A DNA stretch of 64,000 nt from an uncultured Bacilli bacterium (GCA_934098705.1 CAKOPC010000002.1:62001-126000); one strand, 5' to 3'. Numbered from the stretch's first letter, positions 43,388 through 52,933 are shown. Notes: a model not told the origin generated them from the sequence alone. Numbers and translations are program-made.

Positions 43388-43771
43388 TTAATTACGTGGT
43401 CTTTTTGGTGGACGACATCCATTATGTGGAATTGGTGTTACATCACTGATTGTTGTTACTTCAAGGCCTACTGTTTGTAATGATCTAATAGCAGTTTCTC
43501 TTCCAGGTCCTACACCTAAAACTTCTACTTCTACTTTTCTCATTCCAGCATCATATGCCATTTTTCCAGCTTTTTCAGCAGCAAGTCCTGCAGCAAATGG
43601 AGTAGATTTCTTACTTCCTTTAAAACCAATCGCACCACTTGATGCCCAAGATATTGCATTTCCTTCTTTATCAGTAATTGTTGTTATTGTATTGTTGAAG
43701 GTTGCATGAATATGAGCTATTCCTTCAGGAACATTTTTCTTAATTTTTCTTTTTCTTTGTTTATAAGCCAT
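43388..43771 (-). CDS. rpsK: Ribosomal protein uS11
   Basis: 127 residues. GIAHIHATFNNTITTITD at the start and the C-terminal ISDVTPIPHNGCRPPKRPR. Spaced 18 bases from both rpsM and rpoA. Confidence 0.98.
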   Translation of the reverse strand: MAYKQRKRKIKKNVPEGIAHIHATFNNTITTITDKEGNAISWASSGAIGFKGSKKSTPFAAGLAAEKAGKMAYDAGMRKVEVEVLGVGPGRETAIRSLQTVGLEVTTISDVTPIPHNGCRPPKRPRN

Positions 43772-43789
43772 AATTTCTACCCTCCAATA

Positions 43790-44158
43790 CTATGCTTTCT
43801 TCTTATTGGCAACAGTTTTGCCATGTCCTTTACGAGTTCTACAATTTCTTGATGTATGTTGTCCTCTTACAGGTAAACCTTTTCTATGACGTAGTCCTTG
43901 ATATGAACCTATTTCCATTTTAGTTTTAATAGCCATATTAACTTCACGTCTTAAATCTCCCTCAGTAACATATTTATTAACTTCATCTCTTATTTTTGAT
44001 AATTCATCTTGACTTAAATCTTTTGTTCTCTTATTACCATCAACTTTTACAGCATCAAGAATCTTACTAGCTAATGCTGGTCCAATTCCGTATATATAAG
44101 TTAATGATGTTTTAATATTTTTTTCATTTGGTATTTCTACACCTTTTACACGTGCCAT
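43790..44158 (-). CDS. rpsM: Ribosomal protein uS13
   Basis: 122 residues. ARVKGVEIPNEKNIKTSL and the helix-two-turn-helix segment TYIYGIGPALA, with the basic tail RGQHTSRNCRTRKGHGK. Confidence 0.98.
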   Translation of the reverse strand: MARVKGVEIPNEKNIKTSLTYIYGIGPALASKILDAVKVDGNKRTKDLSQDELSKIRDEVNKYVTEGDLRREVNMAIKTKMEIGSYQGLRHRKGLPVRGQHTSRNCRTRKGHGKTVANKKKA

Positions 44159-44173
44159 ATTATTTCCTCCTTA

Positions 44174-44287
44174 TTAACCTTGAGTTTGTTTGTGTTTTGG
44201 ATTTTCACAAATTACCATAACTTTTCCATTACGTTTAATAATTTTACATTTTGCACATATTTTTTTTACAGATGGTTTAACCTTCAT
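44174..44287 (-). CDS. rpmJ: Ribosomal protein bL36
   Basis: 37 residues: MKVKPSVKKICAKCKI at the start, then VICENPKHKQTQG. The zinc ligands C-x2-C, C and H are present, so this is the zinc-binding form. It is short enough to be missed by ORF callers. It lies between infA and rpsM, the standard place. Confidence 0.97.
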   Translation of the reverse strand: MKVKPSVKKICAKCKIIKRNGKVMVICENPKHKQTQG

Positions 44288-44300
44288 AGTTTTATCCCTC

Positions 44301-44516
44301 CTACTTTCTATAGGTTATACGCCCATGTTTTAAATCATATGGGGAAAGTTCTAGCATAACCTTATCGCCTGGTAAGATACGAATATAATTTAATCGCATT
44401 TTACCAGAAACATGAGCTTCAATTATGCAACCATTACTAAGTTCAACTTTAAACTTTCCTCCTGGTATTATTTCTAATACTTTACCTTCAACTTCAATTA
44501 CATCATCTTTTGCCAT
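44301..44516 (-). CDS. infA: Translation initiation factor IF-1
   Basis: 71 residues, one OB fold. AKDDVIEVEGKVLEIIPGG and SGKMRLNYIRILPGDKVMLELSPYDL are diagnostic. It binds the A site during initiation. Only 7 bases separate it from map. Confidence 0.98.
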   Translation of the reverse strand: MAKDDVIEVEGKVLEIIPGGKFKVELSNGCIIEAHVSGKMRLNYIRILPGDKVMLELSPYDLKHGRITYRK

Positions 44517-44523
44517 TATTTTA

Positions 44524-45273
44524 TCACACTCCTGTTAATATTTCATATCCATCATTTGTAACTAGTACAGTATGTTCAAAATGAGCAGATGGCGAGTAAT
44601 CTTCTGTTTCAATAGTCCAGTCATCATCTAAAATGACGATACTTGGACTACCTAATGTAAGCATTGGCTCAATAGCAATAACCATACCCTTTTTTAATAC
44701 TGGTCCAGTATGTGGTTTTCCATAATTAGGTATTTCAGGATCTTCATGAAGTTCACTTCCAACACCATGACCTTCAAGTTCTTTTACAACACCTAAGTTA
44801 TATTTTTTAGCATACTCTTCTATCGCATGAGATATATCTCCAATTCTATTTCCTGGTTTTACCATACTTAAGCCTTCATATAAAGCTTTTTTTGTATGTT
44901 CCATTAGATATTTTTTATCATCTGTTATATCTCCAACAGCATAAGTCCAAGCAGAATCCCCATGATAACCTTTATAACAAGCACAAATATCAACAGATAT
45001 TATATCACCATTTTTAAGATATTTCTTGCTTGATGGAATACCATGTACTACTTCTTCATTTATACTAGTACACAAAGTAGCTGGGTAACCCTCATACCCC
45101 TTACAAGAAGGTGTTGCACCACAACTTCTTATAAACTTTTCAGCTAAAGTATCAAGTTCTTGAGTTGTTACACCTTCCTTAAGATATGGCTGTAAAAACT
45201 TATGAGTTTCATAAACTATTTTACCCGCTTTTCTTAAAAGCTCTATTTCATAATCACTTTTAATATTAATCAT
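44524..45273 (-). CDS. map: Methionine aminopeptidase type I
   Basis: 249 residues. Metal-site residues lie in SVDICACYKGYHGDSAWTYAVGD (Asp, Asp), LEGHGVGSELHEDP (His), AIEPMLTLG (Glu) and SAHFEHTVLV (Glu). Removes N-terminal Met after deformylation. The start overlaps the end of adk by 8 bases. Confidence 0.97.
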   Translation of the reverse strand: MINIKSDYEIELLRKAGKIVYETHKFLQPYLKEGVTTQELDTLAEKFIRSCGATPSCKGYEGYPATLCTSINEEVVHGIPSSKKYLKNGDIISVDICACYKGYHGDSAWTYAVGDITDDKKYLMEHTKKALYEGLSMVKPGNRIGDISHAIEEYAKKYNLGVVKELEGHGVGSELHEDPEIPNYGKPHTGPVLKKGMVIAIEPMLTLGSPSIVILDDDWTIETEDYSPSAHFEHTVLVTNDGYEILTGV

Positions 45274-45925
45274 AAAATTCTAACTTTCTCTCCAATTCTT
45301 CAAATACTAACCTTGCATCTCCATTTGAATCAACTTCAATTATATTATTATTTTTTCTATAATAATCAACAACTGGTAAGGTTTCATCTTCAAATTTTTT
45401 ATAACCCTTTTTTAAAACCTCTTCATTATCATCAGTTCTTCTTACAAGATCAGCATTACATATTCTACAATTTTTATCATTAATTGGATTATTATATCCA
45501 GTTAATATATTATAATCTGTCTTACATTTAGAACAAGAATATCTACCAAGTGTTCTTTTAAGTGAAACATCATATGAAGATTTTAAATATACTGCTAAAT
45601 AACAAGTAATATTAAGTACTTCACATATTTCATTAAACACTTTAACCTGTTCTAAACTTCTAGGAAAACCATCCAGAATAAAACCATTATTTTTAACATC
45701 ATCCATCTTTAATCTTTTAATTAATGATGATTTAACAAGTTCATTTGGAACAAGTTCTCTATTTGCAAGTTTTTCTTTTATTTGTTTTCCTATGCTAGAT
45801 AAAGGATCAATATCTCTAAGTAACTGTCCAACTGATATATGAACTAATCCATATTTTTCATGTAACATTTTAGACATTGTCCCTTTACCTGCAGCAGGAG
45901 GAGCAATTAGAATAATATTTATCAT
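45266..45925 (-). CDS. adk: Adenylate kinase, zinc-type lid
   Basis: 219 residues. P-loop APPAAGKGT (with Ala for Gly), NMP-binding region LVHISVGQLLRD, GFPRSLEQ, and a lid with four Cys (YSCSKC ... NCRICNADL) binding zinc as in Gram-positive enzymes. Shares one base with the secY stop. Confidence 0.97.
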   Translation of the reverse strand: MINIILIAPPAAGKGTMSKMLHEKYGLVHISVGQLLRDIDPLSSIGKQIKEKLANRELVPNELVKSSLIKRLKMDDVKNNGFILDGFPRSLEQVKVFNEICEVLNITCYLAVYLKSSYDVSLKRTLGRYSCSKCKTDYNILTGYNNPINDKNCRICNADLVRRTDDNEEVLKKGYKKFEDETLPVVDYYRKNNNIIEVDSNGDARLVFEELERKLEFYD

Positions 45926-47214
45926 TATCTTCTTCTCCTTCTACCACTATTTTTTACATCAGTATATTCTCTACTTAATAAACTGCTATCTAATTGTTTA
46001 TAAGTTTCTATTGCAACACCTACAACAATTAAAAGTCCAGTTCCACCAAGTTGTACTGAAGATGGTAACTTTGTAAAGACATTAACTAATATTGGAAGTC
46101 CAGCAATTACTGATAAAAATAACGCTCCAACAATAGTTAATCTTGATAATACATTTGTAAAATATTTTTCTGTGGATTCTCCAGGTCTAACACCAGGAAT
46201 ATATCCACCATTATCTTGTAGATTTTTAGCCATTTGTTCTGGTTTCATTTGAACGAATGTATAAAAATAAGCAAACAAGAATATTAATACAATAAATAAT
46301 ATAAAGCCAACAGGTTTACTATAATCTAAATAATTAGATACAAATTTTTGAAATCCATCATTTTTAACAAAATATGAAATTGTTGAAAATATTGATAGTA
46401 AACTTGATGCAAATATTACTGGAATAACACCAGCAGAATTAATTTTAATTGGCATAAATGTTTGTTTACCTAAATCTGCAGTTGATTTATTAGCATACTG
46501 AATTGCAATTCTTCTTTCAGCGCCCTCAACAAAAATAACACCAACAATAATTAGTACATATATAAGTAAAAATAATATAAATGAAGCAATACCTGCTGTT
46601 AAATTAGTACCATTTGTAACTAATGTTTGATATGTTGTTTTTATCATATTAGGTAAACTATGAATAATACCAACCATTATAAGTAATGATATACCATTAC
46701 CAATTCCCTTTTGTGTTATTTGATCCCCAAGCCATAACAAGAAAGCTGTACCTGCAGTTAAAACTAAAGCTATTTTTAAATGATCTAATACTGCAACATC
46801 CTTTAAAAACATATAACTCATAGCATAACCTTGTAAAAAACCAACAGCTATACCAACATATCTAGTTATTTGATTTAACTTTTGATAACCAGTATGTCCT
46901 TGTTTTGATAACTCAGTAAAATATGGAACTATATCCATTTGTAATAATTGAATTACAATAGATGCTGTAATGTAAGGTGAAACACCTAATGCAAAAATTG
47001 AGAAATTTTTAAAGGCACCTCCACCCATTACATCTAAAAGTTCCAAAAAACCTAAATTACTAGTCATAGAATTTATTGCTTCTTTAACTCCAGCAACTGG
47101 TACTTCTATTGAAATACCAATTATATAAATAGATAAAGCAGCAAGTGTAAAATAAATTCTTTTTCTTAAATCCTTATTTTTTTTATTAAATAGTTGTTTA
47201 AGATTTTTAAACAT
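45925..47214 (-). CDS. secY: Protein translocase subunit SecY
   Basis: 429 residues, ten membrane helices. The plug region begins at about residue 50 and includes FALGVSPYITASIVIQLLQ; the cytoplasmic loop is GERRIAIQYANK-like (EGAERRIAIQYANK), and KPEQMAKNLQDNGGYIPGVRPG is diagnostic. Forms the Sec channel. Confidence 0.98.
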   Translation of the reverse strand: MFKNLKQLFNKKNKDLRKRIYFTLAALSIYIIGISIEVPVAGVKEAINSMTSNLGFLELLDVMGGGAFKNFSIFALGVSPYITASIVIQLLQMDIVPYFTELSKQGHTGYQKLNQITRYVGIAVGFLQGYAMSYMFLKDVAVLDHLKIALVLTAGTAFLLWLGDQITQKGIGNGISLLIMVGIIHSLPNMIKTTYQTLVTNGTNLTAGIASFILFLLIYVLIIVGVIFVEGAERRIAIQYANKSTADLGKQTFMPIKINSAGVIPVIFASSLLSIFSTISYFVKNDGFQKFVSNYLDYSKPVGFILFIVLIFLFAYFYTFVQMKPEQMAKNLQDNGGYIPGVRPGESTEKYFTNVLSRLTIVGALFLSVIAGLPILVNVFTKLPSSVQLGGTGLLIVVGVAIETYKQLDSSLLSREYTDVKNSGRRRRR

Positions 47215-47215
47215 C

Positions 47216-47659
47216 TTAAATCACCTCAGCAATACTTCCTGATTCTTCTATTTTTGCTAAAGCACTACTTGAAAATCTATGTGCCTTAATAGTTAATTTT
47301 TTATTTAAAGTACCATTTCCTAATACTTTAATACCATCTAATTGATTTTTTACTATTCCTTTTTCTTTTAATACTTCTGGAGTTACTATATCTCCATCAT
47401 TAAATACATTTAAATCACTTAAATTAATTGTTGCATATCTAACTTTAAATTTGGCATTTGAAAAACCTCTAATATGTAATCTTCTAAATAATGGAGTTTG
47501 TCCACCTTCGAATACTGGATTAATTGATGCACCACTTCTTGATTTTTGACCCTTTTGTCCTTTACCACTTGTTTTACCAAGTCCAGAGCCAGAACCTCTA
47601 CCTACTCTTTTACGAGCAAAAGTTGCACCTTCATTTTTCTTTAATTCATGTAATTTCAT
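47216..47659 (-). CDS. rplO: Ribosomal protein uL15
   Basis: 147 residues. KRVGRGSGSGLGKTSGKGQKG near the N-terminus and FEGGQTPLFRRLHIRGF. Its ATG overlaps the rpsE stop by one base, leaving no room for rpmD, which usually lies between the two. Confidence 0.98.
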   Translation of the reverse strand: MKLHELKKNEGATFARKRVGRGSGSGLGKTSGKGQKGQKSRSGASINPVFEGGQTPLFRRLHIRGFSNAKFKVRYATINLSDLNVFNDGDIVTPEVLKEKGIVKNQLDGIKVLGNGTLNKKLTIKAHRFSSSALAKIEESGSIAEVI

Positions 47660-48234
47660 TATCCTAATATCTCCTCTTTAGTTTTTCCTCTTTCAAGTGC
47701 TACAACTTCGATTGGTTTTACACTTACAAGTGCATTAATAGTAGCTCTTGCAACATTTATTTTCTTTCTAGAACCAAGTGATTTTGAAACAATATCCTTA
47801 ATACCAGCGATATCAAGAACACTTCTTACAGCTCCCCCAGCAACAAGTCCACATCCTTCATATGCAGGTTTTAATATTACTGTTGTTGCTCCTTCTTTTC
47901 TTACAACTTCATGAGGAATAGTTCTACCATCAACGATAGATATTTTAACAATATTTTTTGTAGCTTCTTGTCTTGCCTTTTTAACAGCTTCAGAAACTTC
48001 ATTTGCCTTTCCAGTACCAAGTCCTACTTGACCTTTTTTATCTCCAACTAAAACTACAGCTTGGAATCTTCTTTGACGTCCACCCTTTGTTACTTTAACA
48101 ACTGCTTTTGTTTCTAGTACTACTTCATCAAGAGTTTTAGTAGGTGTCTTTTTAAAAGGTTTTTTCATACCCTTTTTAAAGTCTTTTTTTACAGCTTTAA
48201 CTTCTGTATTTTTTACGTTTTCTTTATCTTCCAT
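47659..48234 (-). CDS. rpsE: Ribosomal protein uS5 with Lys-rich N-terminal extension
   Basis: 191 residues. The first 45 or so (KKDFKKGMKKPFKKTPTK) are a basic extension not found in typical uS5 of about 165. The core has KVTKGGRQRRFQAVVLVGD, GLGTGKANEV and the C-terminal KSLGSRKKINVARATINAL. Confidence 0.97.
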   Translation of the reverse strand: MEDKENVKNTEVKAVKKDFKKGMKKPFKKTPTKTLDEVVLETKAVVKVTKGGRQRRFQAVVLVGDKKGQVGLGTGKANEVSEAVKKARQEATKNIVKISIVDGRTIPHEVVRKEGATTVILKPAYEGCGLVAGGAVRSVLDIAGIKDIVSKSLGSRKKINVARATINALVSVKPIEVVALERGKTKEEILG

Positions 48235-48244
48235 TTTTTCCTCC

Positions 48245-48592
48245 CTAGAACTCTAGTCCTTTACTACGTGCAGCATCAGCTAAAGCTTGTACTTTTCCAT
48301 GATATAAATATCCACCACGGTCAAATACAACTTTATTAATATTTAATTTTTTAGCTTCTTCTGCTATTTTTTCTCCTACTAGTTTTGCTACTTCAATGTT
48401 GTTACCTTTATAATTTTTAGAAGATGCACTAGCTAAAGTAACTCTGTTTTCATCATCAATTAATTGTGCTGATATATTTAAGTTAGAACGATAAACACAA
48501 AGTCTTGGTATATTAGAAGTCCCAGAAACTTGTTTTCTAATTCTACTATGTCTTACTAAGCGCATAGAATTACGTGATTCTTTTTTTATCAT
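48245..48592 (-). CDS. rplR: Ribosomal protein uL18
   Basis: 115 residues. RLVRHSRIRKQVSGT, RLCVYRSNLNISAQLID and the C-terminal FDRGGYLYHGKVQALADAA. Binds 5S rRNA with uL5. Confidence 0.98.
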   Translation of the reverse strand: MIKKESRNSMRLVRHSRIRKQVSGTSNIPRLCVYRSNLNISAQLIDDENRVTLASASSKNYKGNNIEVAKLVGEKIAEEAKKLNINKVVFDRGGYLYHGKVQALADAARSKGLEF

Positions 48593-48603
48593 ATTAATAC
48601 CTC

Positions 48604-49140
48604 CTATTTAGCTTTTTTACCTTCCTTACGTCTAATATGTTCATCAGCATACTTAATACCTTTACCCTTATAAGGTTCTGGTTCTCTAACCTTTCTTATA
48701 TTAGCCGCAAATTCACCAACTTTTATCTTATCAATACCAGTAACATCAAGTTCATTGTTTGATTTTACATCAACCTTTATTCCATCAGGTATTGCAAGTT
48801 CTACTGGATGAGAATATCCAGCATTAATTACTAAAGTATTACCCTTTAATGAAAATCTATATCCAACACCAACGATTTCTAATGATTTTTTATAACCATT
48901 AACAACTCCCTCAATCATATTTTTAATGTTAGCATTAACTGTTCCATGCATACATTTAACAGGAATTGTATCATTTTTTCTTGTAACATATAAAGATCCA
49001 TCTTTAACTTCAACGTCTATATCATTAACTTTATTTGTTGTTAAAACTCCTTTTGGTCCTGTAACAGTAATTAAATTACCATCAACTGCAACAGTTACAC
49101 CATCGTGAAGAGTTAAAACTCTTTTACCTATACGACTCAT
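48604..49140 (-). CDS. rplF: Ribosomal protein uL6
   Basis: 178 residues from the ATG at 49140 (MSRIGKRVL); GGTAGGTG lies just upstream, and an earlier in-frame non-ATG start would overlap rpsH-proximal sequence. The C-terminal EPYKGKGIKYADEHIRRKEGK is diagnostic. Confidence 0.97.
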   Translation of the reverse strand: MSRIGKRVLTLHDGVTVAVDGNLITVTGPKGVLTTNKVNDIDVEVKDGSLYVTRKNDTIPVKCMHGTVNANIKNMIEGVVNGYKKSLEIVGVGYRFSLKGNTLVINAGYSHPVELAIPDGIKVDVKSNNELDVTGIDKIKVGEFAANIRKVREPEPYKGKGIKYADEHIRRKEGKKAK

Positions 49141-49148
49141 AAAAGCAC

Positions 49149-49547
49149 CTACCAAATATAAGCCATAACTTCGCCACCAACGTTTTCTTTACGAGCTTGT
49201 TTATCAGTCATAATTCCTTTTGATGTAGAAACAATAGCGATACCAAAACCATTTAATACTTTTGGAATATCACAAGCTTCTGCATAAACTCTTAAGCCTG
49301 GTTTAGAAATACGTTTAAGTCCAGTTATTACTCTTTCTTTTTTATCAGTATATTTTAAAGTTAATGTTATATAAGCTTGAGGTTTTTCTTTACCTATTTT
49401 ATAGTCCTCAATAAATCCTTCATTTTTTAATATTTTAGCAATTTCTACTTTATTTTTACTTGTTGGTATTTTTACTTCTTTATATTTCATTTGATTTGCA
49501 TTACGAATTCTTGTAAGCATATCTGCGATTGGATCAACAACTACCAT
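49149..49547 (-). CDS. rpsH: Ribosomal protein uS8
   Basis: 132 residues. DPIADMLTRIRNANQMK and the C-terminal IVSTSKGIMTDKQARKENVGG. Start supported by GGGAGG. Confidence 0.98.
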   Translation of the reverse strand: MVVVDPIADMLTRIRNANQMKYKEVKIPTSKNKVEIAKILKNEGFIEDYKIGKEKPQAYITLTLKYTDKKERVITGLKRISKPGLRVYAEACDIPKVLNGFGIAIVSTSKGIMTDKQARKENVGGEVMAYIW

Positions 49548-49569
49548 ATAATTTTCCTCCCTTCAAGTT

Positions 49570-49755
49570 TTACCAACTTGATTTTTTAACTCCTGGAATT
49601 TGTCCTTTACTTGCAAGTTCTCTAAAACAAATACGACAAATACCATATTTTCTTAAAACAGCATGTGGTCTTCCACATCTATTACAACGAGTATATTCTC
49701 TTACTTTAAATTTTTGTGGTCTGTTAGCTTTCGCTATCATACTTTTCTTTGCCAT
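49570..49755 (-). CDS. rpsN: Ribosomal protein uS14, zinc-binding type
   Basis: 61 residues from the ATG at 49755 (TTGGAGG upstream). C-x2-C ... C-x2-C (CNRC, CRIC) marks the short zinc form. Confidence 0.98.
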   Translation of the reverse strand: MAKKSMIAKANRPQKFKVREYTRCNRCGRPHAVLRKYGICRICFRELASKGQIPGVKKSSW

Positions 49756-49767
49756 AAAATCCTCCAA

Positions 49768-50307
49768 TTATTTCCTAAATGGAATTCCTAAGTTTTCAAG
49801 TAGTGCAAGAGCTTCTTCATTTGTATTAGCAGTTGTAACTAATACAATATCCATACCTCTTACCTTAACAACGTCATCAAATTCAATTTCAGGGAAAATT
49901 AACTGTTCCTTAATTCCTATTGTATAATTTCCTCTGCCATCAAATGCCTTTCTTGATAAACCTCTAAAATCACGAACACGAGGAAGTGATATAGATATTA
50001 ATTTATCAAGGAAGTTATACATAGCATCTCCCCTAAGTGTTACTTTGCAACCAATAGATTGACCTTCACGAAGTTTGAATCCTGCGATTGATTTTCTAGC
50101 CTTAGTAATTACTGGTTTTTGACCTGTAATATTAAGTAAATCATTAACACAAGCTTCTAACATTTTTGAATTATGTGAAGCATCTCCGCAACCAATATTG
50201 ATAACAATTTTTTCAAGTTTTGGTACTTGCATTACTGTTTTATATGAAAACTCTTTTTGTAAATTAGGAATTATTTCATTTTTATATTTTTCTTTTAAGC
50301 GATTCAT
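49768..50307 (-). CDS. rplE: Ribosomal protein uL5
   Basis: 179 residues from the ATG at 50307 (GAGGGA upstream). KLEKIVINIGCGDA, GQKPVITKARKSIAGFKLREG and the C-terminal ALLENLGIPFRK. Binds 5S rRNA. Confidence 0.98.
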   Translation of the reverse strand: MNRLKEKYKNEIIPNLQKEFSYKTVMQVPKLEKIVINIGCGDASHNSKMLEACVNDLLNITGQKPVITKARKSIAGFKLREGQSIGCKVTLRGDAMYNFLDKLISISLPRVRDFRGLSRKAFDGRGNYTIGIKEQLIFPEIEFDDVVKVRGMDIVLVTTANTNEEALALLENLGIPFRK

Positions 50308-50322
50308 AAAATCCCTCACTTC

Positions 50323-50646
50323 CTAAGCTTCTTCTTTTTTAGACTTCTTTTGTTTTTCAGTCTTTTTAACAGGCTTTTCTGCCTTTTTAGTTTGTTTTAC
50401 AACTTTTCTTGTAACTTTATTAGTTTTTGGATCAATTAGCATAACATTTGAAGCATCAATTTTGGCTTCCATATCAACTATTCCACCAGTTTCATTTCCA
50501 CTTCTTGGTTTAACATGTTTTTTTACCATATTAACACCTTCAACTACTACTTTATTTTCAAGTTTAAATGTATGAGTAATTTTTCCTTCTTTACCTTTGT
50601 CTTTTCCAACCATTACTCTTACTTTATCTCCAACTTTTAATTTCAT
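50323..50646 (-). CDS. rplX: Ribosomal protein uL24
   Basis: 107 residues. KOW motif KVGDKVRVMVGKDKGKEGKI. The last 20 or so residues (QTKKAEKPVKKTEKQKKSKK) are a Lys-rich tail beyond the usual end. Confidence 0.97.
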   Translation of the reverse strand: MKLKVGDKVRVMVGKDKGKEGKITHTFKLENKVVVEGVNMVKKHVKPRSGNETGGIVDMEAKIDASNVMLIDPKTNKVTRKVVKQTKKAEKPVKKTEKQKKSKKEEA

Positions 50647-50656
50647 AATTTACCTC

Positions 50657-51025
50657 CTATAAAACTTCTTTTGCTAAAGATACAATTTTCATGTAATCTT
50701 TATCACGAAGTTCTCTTGCTACTGGTCCAAATACACGTGTTCCAACTGGACTTTTATCATCCTTAATTATTACACATGCATTATCATCAAATTTTATATA
50801 ACTGCCATCTTCTCTTTTAACGCCTTGTACTGTTCTTACGATAACAGCTTTAACAACTTTACCACTTTTTATTGTTCCATTTGGTAAAGCTTTTTTTACT
50901 GTTCCTACAACTACATCTCCAATGTTTCCTGTTTTAACTTTGCTTCCACCAAGCACTCTAATTACTAAAAGCTCACGTGCGCCGGAATTATCAGCGACTT
51001 TTAAACGACTTTCTTGTTGAACCAT
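50657..51025 (-). CDS. rplN: Ribosomal protein uL14
   Basis: 122 residues. QQESRLKVADNSGARELLVI and GTRVFGPVARELR. Highly conserved length and sequence. Confidence 0.98.
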   Translation of the reverse strand: MVQQESRLKVADNSGARELLVIRVLGGSKVKTGNIGDVVVGTVKKALPNGTIKSGKVVKAVIVRTVQGVKREDGSYIKFDDNACVIIKDDKSPVGTRVFGPVARELRDKDYMKIVSLAKEVL

Positions 51026-51038
51026 AATATTTCCTCCT

Positions 51039-51299
51039 TTATAGTTCTACGCTCTCTTTAACAACTTCAGCAAGATAGAATCTTTTTGTTTTAGAAAGTG
51101 GTCTTGTTTCAACTATTCTAACAACATCTCCTACTTTTGCTTTATTTGTTTCATCATGAGCACTATATTTCTTACTATATTTAACTCTTTTACCATATTT
51201 TGGATGATTCTTATAAGTTTCAACTAATACAGTAATAGTTTTATTATTAACATCGCTTACAACTTTTCCAATTAATTCTTTTGAAACTTTATCTTTCAT
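51039..51299 (-). CDS. rpsQ: Ribosomal protein uS17
   Basis: 86 residues. IGKVVSDVNNKTITVLVE and GDVVRIVETRPLSKTKRFYL. In the usual rpmC-rpsQ-rplN order. Confidence 0.98.
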   Translation of the reverse strand: MKDKVSKELIGKVVSDVNNKTITVLVETYKNHPKYGKRVKYSKKYSAHDETNKAKVGDVVRIVETRPLSKTKRFYLAEVVKESVEL

Positions 51300-51304
51300 A
51301 GTTC

Positions 51305-51499
51305 TTAAATTCCTTTCTCACGTTCACGAATGATTGTTTTCATTCTTGCTACATCTTTTCTTAATTCTCTTAGTCTAACAGGTTTTTCTAAAGTTCCTGT
51401 TGCTTGTTGGAAACGTAAATTAAATAATTCTTCTTTGGATTCTTTAATCTTTTCTTGTAGTTCTTCAGTGGTTAATTTTCTCAAATCTTCTATTTTCAT
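51305..51499 (-). CDS. rpmC: Ribosomal protein uL29
   Basis: 64 residues, two helices. MKIEDLRKLTTEELQEKI and LFNLRFQQATGTLEKP. The ATG shares one base with the rplP stop (TAATG). Confidence 0.98.
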   Translation of the reverse strand: MKIEDLRKLTTEELQEKIKESKEELFNLRFQQATGTLEKPVRLRELRKDVARMKTIIREREKGI

Positions 51500-51924
51500 T
51501 ATTCGACACCACCCATATCTTCTAATTTAACAAATTTAGTACTAATAGGAAGCTTATTAGCAGCAAGTCTTAAAGCTTCTCTTGCAGTTGCTTCATCTAC
51601 TTCACTAATTTCAAACATAATTTTTCCAGCCTTTACAACAGCTACCCACTTATCAACAGCTCCTTTTCCAGAACCCATACGTACTTCAAGTGGTTTAGCA
51701 GTTTTTGGCATGTGTGGGAAAATATTTATATATACTTTTCCACCACGTTTCATATAACGTGTCATAGCAATTCTGGCAGCTTCTATTTGATTATTAGTAA
51801 TCCAAGCTCCTTCTTTTGCCATAAGTCCATATTCTCCAAAAGATAATTTAGTATTACCTTTTGCTTTTCCTTCGTATTTAATTCTATGAACTCTTCTATA
51901 TTTTGTTCTAGATGGAATTAACAT
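51499..51924 (-). CDS. rplP: Ribosomal protein uL16
   Basis: 141 residues. LIPSRTKYRRVHRIKYEGKA and KPLEVRMGSGKGAVDKWVAVV. Its ATG shares one base with the rpsC stop. Confidence 0.98.
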   Translation of the reverse strand: MLIPSRTKYRRVHRIKYEGKAKGNTKLSFGEYGLMAKEGAWITNNQIEAARIAMTRYMKRGGKVYINIFPHMPKTAKPLEVRMGSGKGAVDKWVAVVKAGKIMFEISEVDEATAREALRLAANKLPISTKFVKLEDMGGVE

Positions 51925-52583
51925 TAGTTATTACCTCCTTTTTGAGCTTTTTTAGAAGGTAAAATCTCACCCTTGTAAATCCAAACTTTAACACCTAATT
52001 TTCCATAAGTTGTTAAAGCTTCTGCAAAACCATAATCAATATCAGCTCTTATTGTTTGAAGAGGAATATTGCCTTCAGAATAACCTTCACTTCTTGCCAT
52101 TTCAACACCATTTAATCTACCAGCAACTAAAGTTTTAATACCCTTAGCACCAGCTTTCATAGCATTTCTTATAGCTTTCTTTTCAGCCATTCTAAATGGA
52201 GCTCTATTCTCTATTTGTTTTGCAATATTATCTGCAACTATTTGTGCATCTAAATCGGGATTTTTAACTTCCATAATAGATACAGAAACTTCTTCATCTA
52301 CTAATTTAGATAATGATTGTTTTAATTTATTAATTTCTTCTCCACCACGACCAATTATAACGCCTGGACGACAAGTATTAATAATAACTTCACATCTATT
52401 TTTATTTCTTTCAATTTCAATTTTTGAAATACCAGCATCTTTAAGATTTTTTTCTAAATATTTTCTTATTTTAATATCGTTATTTATGTATTTAGCAACA
52501 TCTGTTTTTTTAGCAATCCATTTAGATTCCCAATCTTTATTAACTCCAACTCTAAATCCAGTTGGACTTACCTTTTGTCCCAT
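51924..52583 (-). CDS. rpsC: Ribosomal protein uS3
   Basis: 219 residues. GQKVSPTGFRVGVNKDWESK, KH-domain GVIIGRGGEEINKLK and the C-terminal LGVKVWIYKGEILP. Part of the mRNA entry tunnel. Confidence 0.98.
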   Translation of the reverse strand: MGQKVSPTGFRVGVNKDWESKWIAKKTDVAKYINNDIKIRKYLEKNLKDAGISKIEIERNKNRCEVIINTCRPGVIIGRGGEEINKLKQSLSKLVDEEVSVSIMEVKNPDLDAQIVADNIAKQIENRAPFRMAEKKAIRNAMKAGAKGIKTLVAGRLNGVEMARSEGYSEGNIPLQTIRADIDYGFAEALTTYGKLGVKVWIYKGEILPSKKAQKGGNN

Positions 52584-52597
52584 AAATTAAAGCCTCC

Positions 52598-52933
52598 TTA
52601 CTTTTCGGCTACCACGATATTAACGTTGGATGTTCTGTGATAATTTTTATCAGTTGATCCACGTGAACCTGGTACCATTCTCTTTAATGTTTGACCCATA
52701 TCTATACTTATATGTTTAACATATAATTTATTTTGGTCTAATTTATTATTATTAACAGCATTAGCAATAGCTGAATCTAATGCTTTTTCTAATATTCTTG
52801 CTGGTTTACTATTATAATTATTTAAAATTGCTTTTGCTTCATTTGCAGACTTTCCTCTTACAACATCTGCCATTAGACGAAGCTTAATTGGACTAATTCT
52901 AACTCCTTTAATGATTGCTTTAACGTCTATCAT
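52598..52933 (-). CDS. rplV: Ribosomal protein uL22
   Basis: 111 residues. VRISPIKLRLMADVVRGKSA and the extended loop MVPGSRGSTDKNYHRTSN, which lines the exit tunnel. Confidence 0.98.
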   Translation of the reverse strand: MIDVKAIIKGVRISPIKLRLMADVVRGKSANEAKAILNNYNSKPARILEKALDSAIANAVNNNKLDQNKLYVKHISIDMGQTLKRMVPGSRGSTDKNYHRTSNVNIVVAEK

